64,000 nucleotides of DNA from contig JAGMWG010000001.1 in the NCBI GenBank assembly GCA_020744225.1, forward strand, positions 2,170,001 to 2,234,000, written 5' to 3'. The translations under genes were made by a program, and so were the position numbers. Shown one piece after another: positions 46,440-55,922 of this stretch. Within the stretch, counting starts at the first letter, position 1. The number at the start of each line of letters is the position of its first letter. The notes under the pieces were generated by a model that was given only the letters and a program-made list of their open reading frames with translations, made no database searches and was not told where the DNA came from. Source of the stretch: Paraphoma chrysanthemicola. Lineage: Eukaryota > Ascomycota > Dothideomycetes > Pleosporales > Phaeosphaeriaceae.

Positions 46440-47088
46440 TCAGACCTGACTGTCTCGCTCGTTCATGTCAACCATCTCGTACTCCCCAGCGCCGTCTCTT
46501 CCTCTGCCCCTGCCTCTTCCTCTCGACTCTCCTTCACCATCATCTGCAGCTGTGTCTTTGGGCGCGGGCTTCGCCCCAAAATTGATGGGCTTCAGCTCCC
46601 GCCACTGACAAGCCCATACACCGACCGAGGTCATGACTGTCGCACTGCACATCTGCAGCGCCCACCAGAGAAGGTTCGCGGGTATGCCATGCGAGTATAA
46701 GGAGGTGATGATCAGGTGGATAAAGTGGACGGTCAAGGCGAAGTCGAGAACGAGTTTTGAGCGCGCGATTAGAAGAAGAATGAAGATGGTACTCGTGCGC
46801 GTCAGCATGTGAACATGAATGATTCTCAGGGCAAGCTTACCAAATGAGACTGTTCAACACCCAAACCAGCCCCAACGTCCAGCCGACGGTTGTGTCACCG
46901 CGCAGGCTGCGCCAGTTGAAGAGCAGATCCGTGCTGACTTCTTTGCCCGCTACGATGGCAGTGAAGACGATAAGTACCGCAGCGCATGCATAGTAGGCAA
47001 GTTGCAGGAGGACAATCTGCGTGAGGATGCGGGTCGGGGAAAGGTCAGCGAGCGCGCCGGGTCGAGGAGGGCGGCGTCGACGCGGCAT
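46440..47088 (-). CDS. SYS1: Sys1, Golgi membrane trafficking protein
   Basis: Two exons, 47088-46841 and 46791-46440; 199 aa. Intron 46840-46792 (GTAAGC...GAG) interrupts the third membrane helix; splicing gives NSLICTIFILLLIARSKL. The family pattern is complete: four membrane segments, the NWRSLRGDTTVGWTLGLVW loop, LVLDFALTVHFIHLIITSLY, and WACQWRELKPINFG after the last helix. Sys1 is a Golgi multi-pass protein that recruits Arf-like Arl3, and so Arl1 and GRIP golgins, in late-Golgi/endosome traffic. The tail is rich in Arg/Gly (SRGRGRGRGRD) and acidic residues, facing the cytosol. The start ATG lies 32 bp from a G28 tract (C28 on this strand), placing that homopolymer in its 5' leader or core promoter. 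Confidence 0.94.
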
Positions 47089-47120
47089 GAATATGCGATC
47101 AGATGCTATGAGCCTGGCAT

Positions 47121-47148
47121 GGGGGGGGGGGGGGGGGGGGGGGGGGGG
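47121..47148 (+). repeat. G28 homopolymer tract
   Basis: Twenty-eight consecutive G on the plus strand, counted directly. Such a run can form G-quadruplexes, is highly length-variable and is also a sequencing/assembly weak point, so the exact length is uncertain. Confidence 0.9.
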
Positions 47149-47198
47149 TTTATGATGGGAAGGTGAGATGTGGTTTATGATGGGAAGGTGAGATGTGG
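47149..47198 (+). repeat. Tandem duplication of a 25-bp unit
   Basis: Two perfect head-to-tail copies (47149-47173, 47174-47198), each starting TTTATGATGGGAAGG, abutting the G28 tract. Consistent with replication slippage beside a structure-forming run, or an assembly artefact. Confidence 0.9.
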
Positions 47199-47488
47199 TT
47201 TCCAAAGGGTTGCCTGCCTTGTTCATTCACGGAGTTGATGCTTCGGCGAAACCTAATCGCCGACATGTGCCAAGCATCAATTCAAGATCGTTCGCCATTC
47301 TCAGACCATCACCAGCGGCTGCACAGTACACAAGTGCTTACAGCAAAGTCCTCGCGGCTCCGAAAAACTCATCCCGAAGAATCCTGTCAGCGAGCGAGTG
47401 CTAGCAATTGTTGCCGTCCACGCAGCAGCATCATCGACGACCGCCACCACCGCTCCTCCTTCGATACCGCACCTCACACACCGCGAAC

Positions 47489-48039
47489 ATGGGCTGGTTT
47501 TCGTCAGGGACCAAGGATGGTTCGGGTCCAGCAAAGACAGCCGGGGGCGCCTTCGAATCGCCCTCACGGTCAAATCGAAAACAATGCTATGCAGCACGCG
47601 ACGCCTTCTTCGAATGTCTCGACAAGAACAACGTGCTCGACAGCATAAACACCAAGAGCGGAAGGGAAAAGGCACAAACATTTTGTGGGCAGCTGGACCA
47701 AGAATTCGAGAAGAACTGCGCCCACAGCTGGGTAAGTCAGATCATAATGGCAGCGGGGCCGCTCCACCATGAAGCATGCGAGCCTCCACATCTCGGAATA
47801 GTATTTAGTACTTGGAATGTCGCAGATACGAGCACATTCGCTCATGCTGCAACGCATATTTGGCTCGATGTTCTGCATGGTGGACAGTGTGGGCATGTAC
47901 ATGAGCTAATTGGATGCAGGTCGAGTACTTCAAGAAGCAGCGGGTCGTTAACTACCAGCGTGAGCAGACGATCAAAAAGATAGAGTCGCAAGGCGGGGAG
48001 ATAGTCGCGCCACAGCTTCCTCTTCCAGGCTCAAAATAG
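47489..48039 (+). CDS. COA6: Coa6, cytochrome c oxidase assembly factor
   Basis: Two exons, 47489-47731 and 47920-48039; 120 aa. Exon 1 has the twin-cysteine core: CYAARDAFFEC (CX9C) and CGQLDQEFEKNC (CX10C), then HSW; exon 2 continues VEYFKKQRVVNYQREQTIKK. This CX9C/CX10C arrangement plus the W-V-x-YF-x-K-x-R end identifies Coa6, an intermembrane-space protein imported by Mia40 that helps deliver copper (with Sco proteins) to the CuA site of Cox2. The start is the ATG before GWFSSGTKDG. The intron (188 bp) is the longest in the window, with good GTAAGT and GCAG ends; its size is unusual next to the 45-75 bp norm but needs nothing special. Confidence 0.94.
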
Positions 48040-48976
48040 GGCCTCCAACACGGGACGGTAGTTGCCGTTGATCCTGTACACTATGTAAACTACAGTACAA
48101 TAGACAGCGCCTCAGATTGGGTGCAGCTGTGATGCATGCCCCGCAGTAACAAGATCTGGCGCTTGAACCGCCGTTCAGCACCTCCAGTGCAGGCCATGGC
48201 GGTCTGAATCTCGGAGCTAGAAACGGTAATTCGCCCGAATGTTCAGTCTGCCCGTATTAGCTTAAGCGATCCCGTACTCTAAGTTCAAGTTGGTATCCCG
48301 GGCGCAGTCGTTGCGAGTTGGGGCGTCGTCGCATAAATGTCGTCACTAGTGTCTGGGGTTCACAGTTCAGAACAGCCCATCAGGCAATCGCTGCCTTGCT
48401 TCGAACCCACGATGGATGGACGCAAGGAATCACTAGCACCGGCGAAGAATTCCGTCAAATCAAATGCCCCGCGTTCCTCACATGAGGCGTCAGGTGGCTT
48501 TGAGAAATCCACATGTGCCACACGCTCACGTAGCACGGAGACACACCGACATGCCGGCAATCAAAGCGAGCAACCTGTACGTGGCGGGGATGCGGTAGAA
48601 AGGTTTGAGATAGTGGAGCAAAGCACTTGCTTTTTCCCTCCTCCAATCCCATGGCGACCCCAGAGCGTGGTCGCCGAGCACGCGAGGGGGCGAAATATCT
48701 CTACTATACAGTCCTTGCTTAGCCCGGTAGATGGGCTTGCATGACAAGTCTCTTACCGCGAGACCTTGGAGCTGACGGCTGAATACCCAATACGTGCATT
48801 GTATACTGATTGGCTGACTCTTGCAGCAAGGCGCCCACGGACTTGCGCCTTCCCTGCATGCGATAGCCGAGAGCTCTTAATGAGATCTATGGCATCGGCT
48901 AGCGGCCCCCACACTCGACCCACTGACATCATGCAGATGTGACCCTGCGATCGGAAGGGCAGCGTAGTGTTTCAGT
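48040..48976. other. Intergenic, 937 bp, between convergent genes
   Basis: 3' regions of COA6 and the PARG-like gene. One tRNA-B-box-like match was examined and rejected. No gene. Confidence 0.55.
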
Positions 48977-49912
48977 TCACCATCCGTATTTTGTGGGAAA
49001 CAGTGTCTGTGGATCGAACTCGCGCTGAAAGACCTCGAAGTCGGACGCGCAGCCTTTTGGTGGTGCGCCCACCATGCTGCTGTCTATCGCGAAGACGACG
49101 TCTTGGAATGCGCCGTGGAACTCTTCCTCTTCAAATAGAAGCTTTCTCCACATGCGCGCTACCTCACTGGCTGGGTTGCGAAATATCGGCCCTAGACCAA
49201 ATGCCCCTAATACCAGGTTTCGGTGCCCGCAGTAGGACGCGATCCGCAGGACAGCCCGCATCTTCTCCTTCATCAGCTCCTTCTCTTGCGCGAATGAGTA
49301 TTGGGTGCCCGACTCGTCCAACTTCGGTCGCCGCACCGGCGCGACTGATATGACGGGAAGAGAAGCGATCTCGTTGAACGCTGCATAGTCCTGTTCGGGA
49401 CCTCCTCGGAAAACAACTGGCGTTCGTTAGAGGCGCATATGATGTGGTTGGCGTTGGAGCTTACAAACTTGCGGCGAGTAAATGCCGCCCTTCTGGGGTA
49501 TTGGATAGAAATTCTCCTCGCGACCGAGCTGTGCATTCCATGGCATCGTGAGCGCATGTACGAGGTTGCTGCGCCGCGCAAAGCACTCCTCTGGCGCCAT
49601 CAGGCCCGATTCCCAGTCTCCTCCAGCCCGCTTCTCGTTTGCCACATTTACTACCGGAATCCGCTTGCAGTCTGGATCTGCGTTGGCGACACTCTGGTAC
49701 CAGCCAAGAGCGTATGTCACCGGGTCACCCTCCATCACAGCAACTCTTGTCCGTTGAGATGATCGTTTATCGACATTGATTCGTATCTGTGTTGCATCCG
49801 GATATAAGTATGATGTCTTTGAATCTCTGATATAATTTTTCCATATGTATGGCATCCACACTCTTTTTGCCTCGGCAGCTATCTCGGATGGTTTTGGTCT
49901 TGAGGGCGCCAT
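48977..49912 (-). CDS. Microbial-type PARG-like (TIGR02452/DUF2263) protein
   Basis: Two exons, 49912-49465 and 49416-48977; 295 aa. The 48-bp intron (49464-49417, GTAAGC...CAG) joins IYSPQV to FVFRGGPEQDY in phase. The N-terminal half has VVNVANEKRAGGDWESG and LMAPEECFARRSNL, the position of the PARG signature (GGG-X6-8-QEE in classical enzymes), here AGG...PEE with the double Glu kept. The C-terminal half has VISVAPVRRP, LRIASYCGHRNLVLGAFGLG and NPASEVARMWRKLL, matching macro-fold PARG-like proteins, where LGAFGCGAF-type text is typical. It probably binds or cleaves ADP-ribose polymers; whether it is active is open because of the signature changes. Cytosolic or nuclear; no targeting sequence seen. 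Divergent from mitochondrial AsnRS with 1.3 kb between. Confidence 0.86.
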
Positions 49913-51198
49913 GCTTGGGACGGCAGCGCGAAGCGAGTGTGTACGTATAAGAATCGAGCAATGTAGTAGTTATTCATACAGCGAGGGGGCAATAAGGCAA
50001 GGCAGCAAAGAGTGAACGAAACGCTGGCACGTCTGTAAGCTGGGATGTCCACCGGCAAAAGGGAATATATCAAGTGCTCCGGTGGTCAATGGCGTATGAT
50101 AATGCAACTAAATAATAGACTGAGATCGAGCCGCAGCCTAGTATGGTTCATTTTCAAGCGATGCACCATCTACAGAAGCGGTAGTCTTCTGCGTGAATCA
50201 AGCTTCCCGTGTTCATACAGGGTTCATAGGCCACCGCGGGTAGACTCCACGGCGCCATAGCGCAAGCTGCACGCAGTGGAGGCTTGAGTCGTGACCACCA
50301 GCAATTTAGGGTAGGTACAGTGCTTCAGTTACCCGGAAACAGCCGCGCGCTGTGATTGTGGCTCCGCCCTGGTTTCCGGAGGCGAGCTGCCACGTCCCAG
50401 AGACGGCGCTGCTGCCAGGGACTCAAGCCACAAGAGATGCAAGTGTGGGTGTTCTGAACTGCTGGAACAGGGGCCGTGCTGGGATCGATCTTCCAGACCT
50501 CAGATCGATCTGCACATCAGCGAATGCAGCTTGGAGAGATCTGGCGGCGCCGCCCATTCAGGCCGGTGATGACAGCTGCCTATCCAGATCCTGCACAAGC
50601 CATACTTGCAGCGGTAGCGTCGGCACTACGATCCGGGCTACAGGGTAAATGTGCCAGATCCTCAGATCGGACGGAAGGCTGTCCTACAAGGACAGATTCC
50701 TCACCGCTGCAAAGTCACACATGGCGGCGCCCTCGTCGCGAGCATGTCCGCAACAGCCGCTGAAATAACGGGCCCATGCTTCCAAGTCGTTGCTGTACAC
50801 GATGCAGCACAACGACACAACGGTGGTCGAGATCTGTGGCGCTCGTTTCGGAGTGCTTTTTAAACCGCCGACAGACGATTTGAGCTCCTGTGAGCCAATA
50901 GGAGAGCACGATAGTACCAAGGCGGCCCACAGCTCCATCGTTCCTGTGTGATGGAAGCAAGATCTGGTGCATGCCTAGGGCTGTGACTAGAGATTCGTAG
51001 TGTTTCAGAATGATTCAGCATGGGGCGTGATGAGGTGTGGTAGGATTGACGAGTGACCACAATCGAGGTGTACTCTTTAGCGTAGTGGCCCGAGCTTGGC
51101 CATCTGGTCCGAAGTTTCGTCGACGACAATGATGGTGTGCTGCATCACGCTCCCAAGCACGCTGCTCAGTGGCTGCTAGACTCCCGGCTTTCGCGTAA
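49913..51198. other. Intergenic, 1.3 kb, divergent
   Basis: 5' regions of the PARG-like gene and the AsnRS gene. Only short, motif-free frames on both strands; I see no gene. Confidence 0.5.
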
Positions 51199-52954
51199 AT
51201 GAGCTGCTGGCTGCTGCCCATCCGCAGGAGCGCCTTTCGTCCTTACCTGCCCCTTCCTTGCCGGGGAACTGCTGTTGCTTCCGCGCAGGCGCTATTTCGA
51301 TGTCGTCCTCGCTGCAGCTCAACTTTCAGCCCAAGTAGTATAGCAGAGCTGTTAAGACCATCGTCTGCGCAAGCATTTCCCCCGCAGCCAGGTCCCTCAG
51401 ACGGAGAATCTCTGCAGATCAATGGCTACGTACGCTCCGTGCGGAAGCAGAAGCGCATAGCATTCGCTGCCATTGGTGATGGCTCAACATTGCAGACAAT
51501 ACAAGCTGTCCTGCCACCTCAGCTTGCAGAAGGGTCAGTGGGCTCTCCAAGAGGATCTGCGCTCAGCTGACGTCTTGAACGAGCAGTCTCTCGACAGGCG
51601 CAGCAGTCACAGTGACCGGAAAGTGGACCGCATCACAAGGGCAAGGACAAGCATACGAGCTCCAAGTGGAGAATGTCAATGTCCTCGGAGAGAATGATGC
51701 TGCGGTATGTCAATCCCTCAATCCCTGCAATCGCTCTGCTATAACAGGCTCTGATCTGCTTGATGAGTCTAGACCTCCCCCATCCAGAAGAAGTATCAAA
51801 GCCCCGAATATCTTCGCACAATACCTCATCTTCGTCCTCGGCTTCCCGTCAATGCCCTCATTCTACGCCTGAGATCCCTTGTTACAGCCCAAGTAACGAG
51901 CTATCTCGCGCAGCAAGACTTTGTCCAATGTCACCCACCAATCATCACTTCCTCCGACTGCGAGGGTGCTGGAGAGGTATTCACTGTTGCACCAGAGGCG
52001 CATTCCACACAGACATCGGGAACTACCAACCGAACTATAGAGCAAGAAGATTTGTTCTTTGGCTCTCCTAAGTATCTGACCGTCTCAAGCCAGCTGCATC
52101 TTGAAGCATTGGCTCTGTCTGTCAACAAAGTCTGGACTTTGTCGCCAACGTTTCGTGCCGAAAAGAGCGACACTGCGCGTCACCTGAGCGAGTTCTATAT
52201 GCTTGAGGCCGAACTGGCGTTTGTGACTGACCTAAAGGACGTCATGGATGTAGTAGAAGATCTGTTGCGTGCCGTTGCAACGGCGCTACAATCTTCAGTT
52301 GTAGGTCAAGAGCTGCTCAAGGCTCGCGCACGAGACCAGGGCGCTGATGCCACGTCTGTGTCACAGAGTGTACTCGCACAACGGTGGCGACGTCTTATAG
52401 ACGGACCATGGCCTCGAATCACCTATGATACCGCGATACAGCATCTCAAAGACGCAGTGGCCCAAGGGCATGCAATCTTTGAGTATGCACCCGGACATGA
52501 GGATGGCCTCCAGACGGAGCACGAAAGATATCTCGCCGAAAGCGTGGGATGTGGTGGACCTGTATTTGTGACTGACTACCCGCGCAACATCAAGCCGTTC
52601 TACATGGCGCCCTCAATTGCCTCTAAGGCAGAGAGCCAGGCCACATCGACCGTAGCATGTTTCGACCTTCTGGTACCAGAGATCTGCGAGCTTGTAGGAG
52701 GCTCCATGCGTGAGCATCGACTGAATGAGCTTTTAAAGTCGATGAAGGACCACGGCCTTGCTGTTGCAAGCGATACCGCAGCAGACGCGGCAGACGGGTC
52801 CTTGCAGTGGTATGCGGATCTTCGACGGTACGGCAGCGTGCCGCACGGAGGCTTTGGTCTTGGATTCGACCGTCTCTTGTGTTACTTGTCTGGCGTCTCC
52901 AACATCCGGGACGTTGTCAGCTTCCCACGCTGGCACAAGCGGTGCGACTGCTAG
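51199..52954 (+). CDS. SLM5: Mitochondrial asparaginyl-tRNA synthetase
   Basis: Three exons, 51199-51533, 51587-51704 and 51773-52954; 544 aa. An Arg-rich, acid-free N-terminus (MSCWLLPIRRSAFRPYLPLP) fits a mitochondrial presequence. The OB-fold anticodon-binding domain follows (YVRSVRKQKRIAFAAIGDGS, then VTVTGKW, YELQVENVNVLG). The class II catalytic domain has IRKKYQ-like IQKKYQSPEYLR, HPPIITSSDCEGAGEVF, the motif 2 region SPTFRAEKSDTARHLSEFYMLE (in two parts) and motif 3 PHGGFGLGFDRLL, ending SFPRWHKRCDC as in bacterial-type AsnRS. It charges mitochondrial tRNA-Asn with asparagine. A cytosolic enzyme would lack the presequence and have a different N-terminal extension. Each intron (53 and 68 bp) restores phase and motif text, so the model is strong. 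Confidence 0.93.
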
Positions 52955-53829
52955 ACGTCCACTCCCGATATCACGTCCTGCTACATCGCCAGCACTGCTT
53001 CCGGCCGTATTGCGAAGTAACCTGACATGATGGAAAATGTGGACAACTTCGCCTGTTGCGGAGCGTTTTTGGAGTCACTCCGTTGTACTTGTAAGATAGC
53101 CTGGTCGTCGACAAAAGCATATCCCGATGCGGCTCGCGGCAGTAAATACGTGGCGTGAGCGGATTAGCTAAAATTGATAAGCCTCGCGATGCAGGATTTC
53201 ACCCTACTGTCGCGATCCATGGATATATCCGCAGACATGTCCACAATGAAGTCCGAGGTGAGATGTGAAGGTGACTATCGCAGCGGAGATGATCAGATAA
53301 GATTGCGCACCGCATGGTTTCCCCCTCACTATCCGAAGGTACTTCTCCGGTCCCAGCTATGTTCATGATGTATGTCACTTTCTCCGCGGCCATGCCAAAA
53401 TATGATTTTTTGGTAGACCGCGCGGAACGTCGCTTCATCTGACAGTAGGCCACGTGCGCGGCATCAGCTTGCACTTCAAAGTATTGCATTTGCCTTTGCA
53501 AGAGCAGCAGTATTGTACTGCTTCTGCGCGCACCGGGCTCCGGCATCGCTGCTTATTCAAAAGTTGCGCAGAGCACTGTCTGGGCTCGGGCCTAGTGCTG
53601 TTTATGACGGCGACTCGGCGCTCGGTTGAAAGTCATTTTCCCATGCGCGCCTAGTCCAATATGCGTTGCTGCGAAAAGTAACCTCGACAACTCCAACCTC
53701 CGCCATTGCCGTCTCAGCACCAACACGATAGCTGCAACGCTCCGTGCGCCCATCCCATACCCTCTCAAGCTCAAAGTCGCACCAGCCGCCAACCTGGAAT
53801 CAGCAGCGCCCGCAACCACCGGCCGCCTT
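52955..53829. other. Intergenic, 875 bp
   Basis: Between AsnRS and the mitoferrin gene, same strand. The mitoferrin frame stays open upstream to an ATG at 53626, but no targeting or domain text supports that extension. No other gene. Confidence 0.5.
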
Positions 53830-55160
53830 ATGGCCACCCATGATCGTCCAGCAGTGCCCTTAGAAGAAGAACACGAGTACGGCTTCTCTGCACCGCCCAG
53901 AGCACACGATACGGCGCGCTGACCTCTGCGACAGCTATGAAGCACTTCCGCCAAACTTTTCTCTCACCGCGAACATGCTCGCCGGCGCGTTCGCGGGCAT
54001 CGCCGTGCGCCTCCGACCTCGCCGCCCATGTACACACAGCTGCTGACCTCACGACAGGAGCACTCAGTCATGTATCCAGTCGATCTACTAAAGGTCAGCA
54101 TCTTTCCACCAAGCTGCTAAATCCTCACGAGCCATGCGCTGACTCCCCGGAAGACCAGAATTCAAATACTCAATCCCTCGCCGGGCGCAATGTACAGCGG
54201 AATATCAAATGCCATGGTCACAATATCGCGGGTCGAAGGCTTCCGGACACTGTGGAAAGGCTTGTCGAGTGTTGTCATGGGTGCAGGTCGGTCCAAGCAG
54301 CTTCATGCTTGCTATGACATGGCACTGACAGTGTTGCAGGGCCCGCACACGCAGTCTATTTCGCATCTTACGAAGCCACAAAACATGCCCTCGGTGGCAA
54401 TGAGGGTGGACACGAGGAACACCACCCACTCGCAGCAGGTGCGCAGGACCATTCACGCGGCCATCTGAAATTGCTGCTAACCAAAGCTAGCTGCCAGTGG
54501 CGCGGCGGCGACGATCTCCAGCGATGCCCTCATGAATCCCTTCGACGGTAGGCTACACACCGGCAAAACAACGACATGCACTGAACAAACATAGTAATCA
54601 AGCAGCGCATGCAAATGCATGGCTCAATTTACAAATCGGTCCCCCAATGTGCGCGGGAAGTCTTCCGCACCGAGGGCCTCGGCGCCTTCTACGTATCGTA
54701 CCCCACGACTCTATGCATGACGGTCCCGTTCACTGCGCTCCAGTTCATGGCCTACGAATCCTTGTCGAAGGTCATGAACCCCACGGGACGCTACGATCCA
54801 TATACGCACTGCTTCGCTGGAGGCATTGCTGGTGGAATTGCGGCGGGATTTACCACGCCATTGGACGTAATTAAAACTTTACTGCAAACTCGCGGCAACG
54901 CGACAGATACAGAACTAAGAAATGTCTCTGGTTTGTGGCAAGCAGCGAAAATTATCAAGCAAAGAGAAGGGTTCAAGGGATACTTCCGTGGGTTGAAGCC
55001 AAGGATTATCACCACAATGCCCAGCACGGCCATTTGTTGGTGAGTCTTGAATTTTAATTACGCACTCGGACGCTCAATTCCTAACATGTCCAGGTCTGCG
55101 TACGAAATGGCAAAGGCTTTCTTTATACGTCGAAGTACAGACCCTTCGACGTCCATATAG
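53830..55160 (+). CDS. MRS4: Mitoferrin-type mitochondrial iron carrier (Mrs3/Mrs4)
   Basis: Eight exons: 53830-53876, 53935-54004, 54058-54093, 54154-54286, 54340-54438, 54491-54547, 54595-55039, 55094-55160; 317 aa, all phases consistent. Three SLC25 repeats with signature PxD/ExxK/R: PVDLLKTRIQ, PFDVIKQRMQ, PLDVIKTLLQ, each followed by a G-rich helix (LWKGLSSVVMGAGPAHAVYF, FYVSYPTTLCMTVPFTALQF, YFRGLKPRIITTMPSTAICW at or near 20 residues each). EHSVMYPVDLLKTRIQ and the PAHAVYFASYE text are hallmarks of Mrs3/4, which import iron across the inner membrane for haem and Fe-S synthesis. The N-terminal half consists of exons of only 36-133 bp, so frame-based annotation recovers only the exon 7 part. 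The start at 53830 (MATHDRPAVPLEEE) is the most family-like. Confidence 0.94.
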
Positions 55161-55922
55161 AATCGGCGACTCTTACGTTTGACGACTCCTATCCGCACGC
55201 CATGCTGCTCGAATGGACGAGATGTGCATACTTGCCCTGATGATACATAGCACAGCTCAGGAACTGTAGACTCCAGGATCGTGTGCATCGAAAGCAAAGC
55301 TCGAATTTCCACGTCGAGAGCATTCTGAAGCGGGAAAAGCGAGGCAACGGTCTTCACCTCCTCGGCTAGCATAGAGGTCTTCTCGACATATGCGACTTGT
55401 TGGACCAGGCGACGGCGCACGGATTTTGAAGCACATTTTGAGCGCATTTACGGCCAGCGCAGAAGCACCTGTACCATAGAAGAGCTGTAGTGTTGGCGGT
55501 ATTCAACGCGCGCCAGGTTCGCATCCTGAGAAGGTGCGCAATCGATAACGATGTACTAGCGCATATCTGACGGCGGCCGACCCGCACATGCTCATGCTTA
55601 TGCTCGTGATCCTTCGCTGAGACGCTCCTGATCTGGAAATCGTTATGCATATGGTTGTAAAGTGGGGTGTTCGAGTGATCTGCAGCCCTGAGGGATCGTG
55701 CCGAATAGCGAGACACGCGCAGCGCCAATCGCAGCTTCTCGTCTTTCGATGTCAGGAAAGGCTGGCACCAGTCGCCGCTACGTCACACACCAGCAAGACC
55801 CAAGCCCTGCGCATACGACACACTGAGCCTCAACACTAACCATAGCCACACATGAGTGATTGTGTCGGACCCCCATATTCTACGACGCATCCTCAGAGAC
55901 TGCAACCCCTCGTTGAGACGCG
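55161..55922. other. Intergenic, 762 bp
   Basis: Between mitoferrin and the AAA ATPase gene. Minus-strand frames 55058-55447 and 55366-55728 overlap each other and the mitoferrin 3' end. They show no domain, so no gene is called. Confidence 0.45.

Larger units (their letters stand above)
47089..47488. promoter_or_regulatory. Divergent promoter SYS1 / COA6
   Basis: 400 bp shared by two head-to-head genes. It contains the G28 tract and the tandem 25-bp duplication annotated separately. No TATA box noticed. Confidence 0.5.

Noticed and set aside
48399..48409. tRNA B-box-like GGGTTCGAAGC on the minus strand
   Set aside because: The flanks cannot form a T-arm stem and no A-box or cloverleaf is found at the proper distance.
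53626..53829. N-terminal extension of mitoferrin from an upstream ATG
   Set aside because: SLC25 carriers of this type need no presequence and the extension shows no family similarity.
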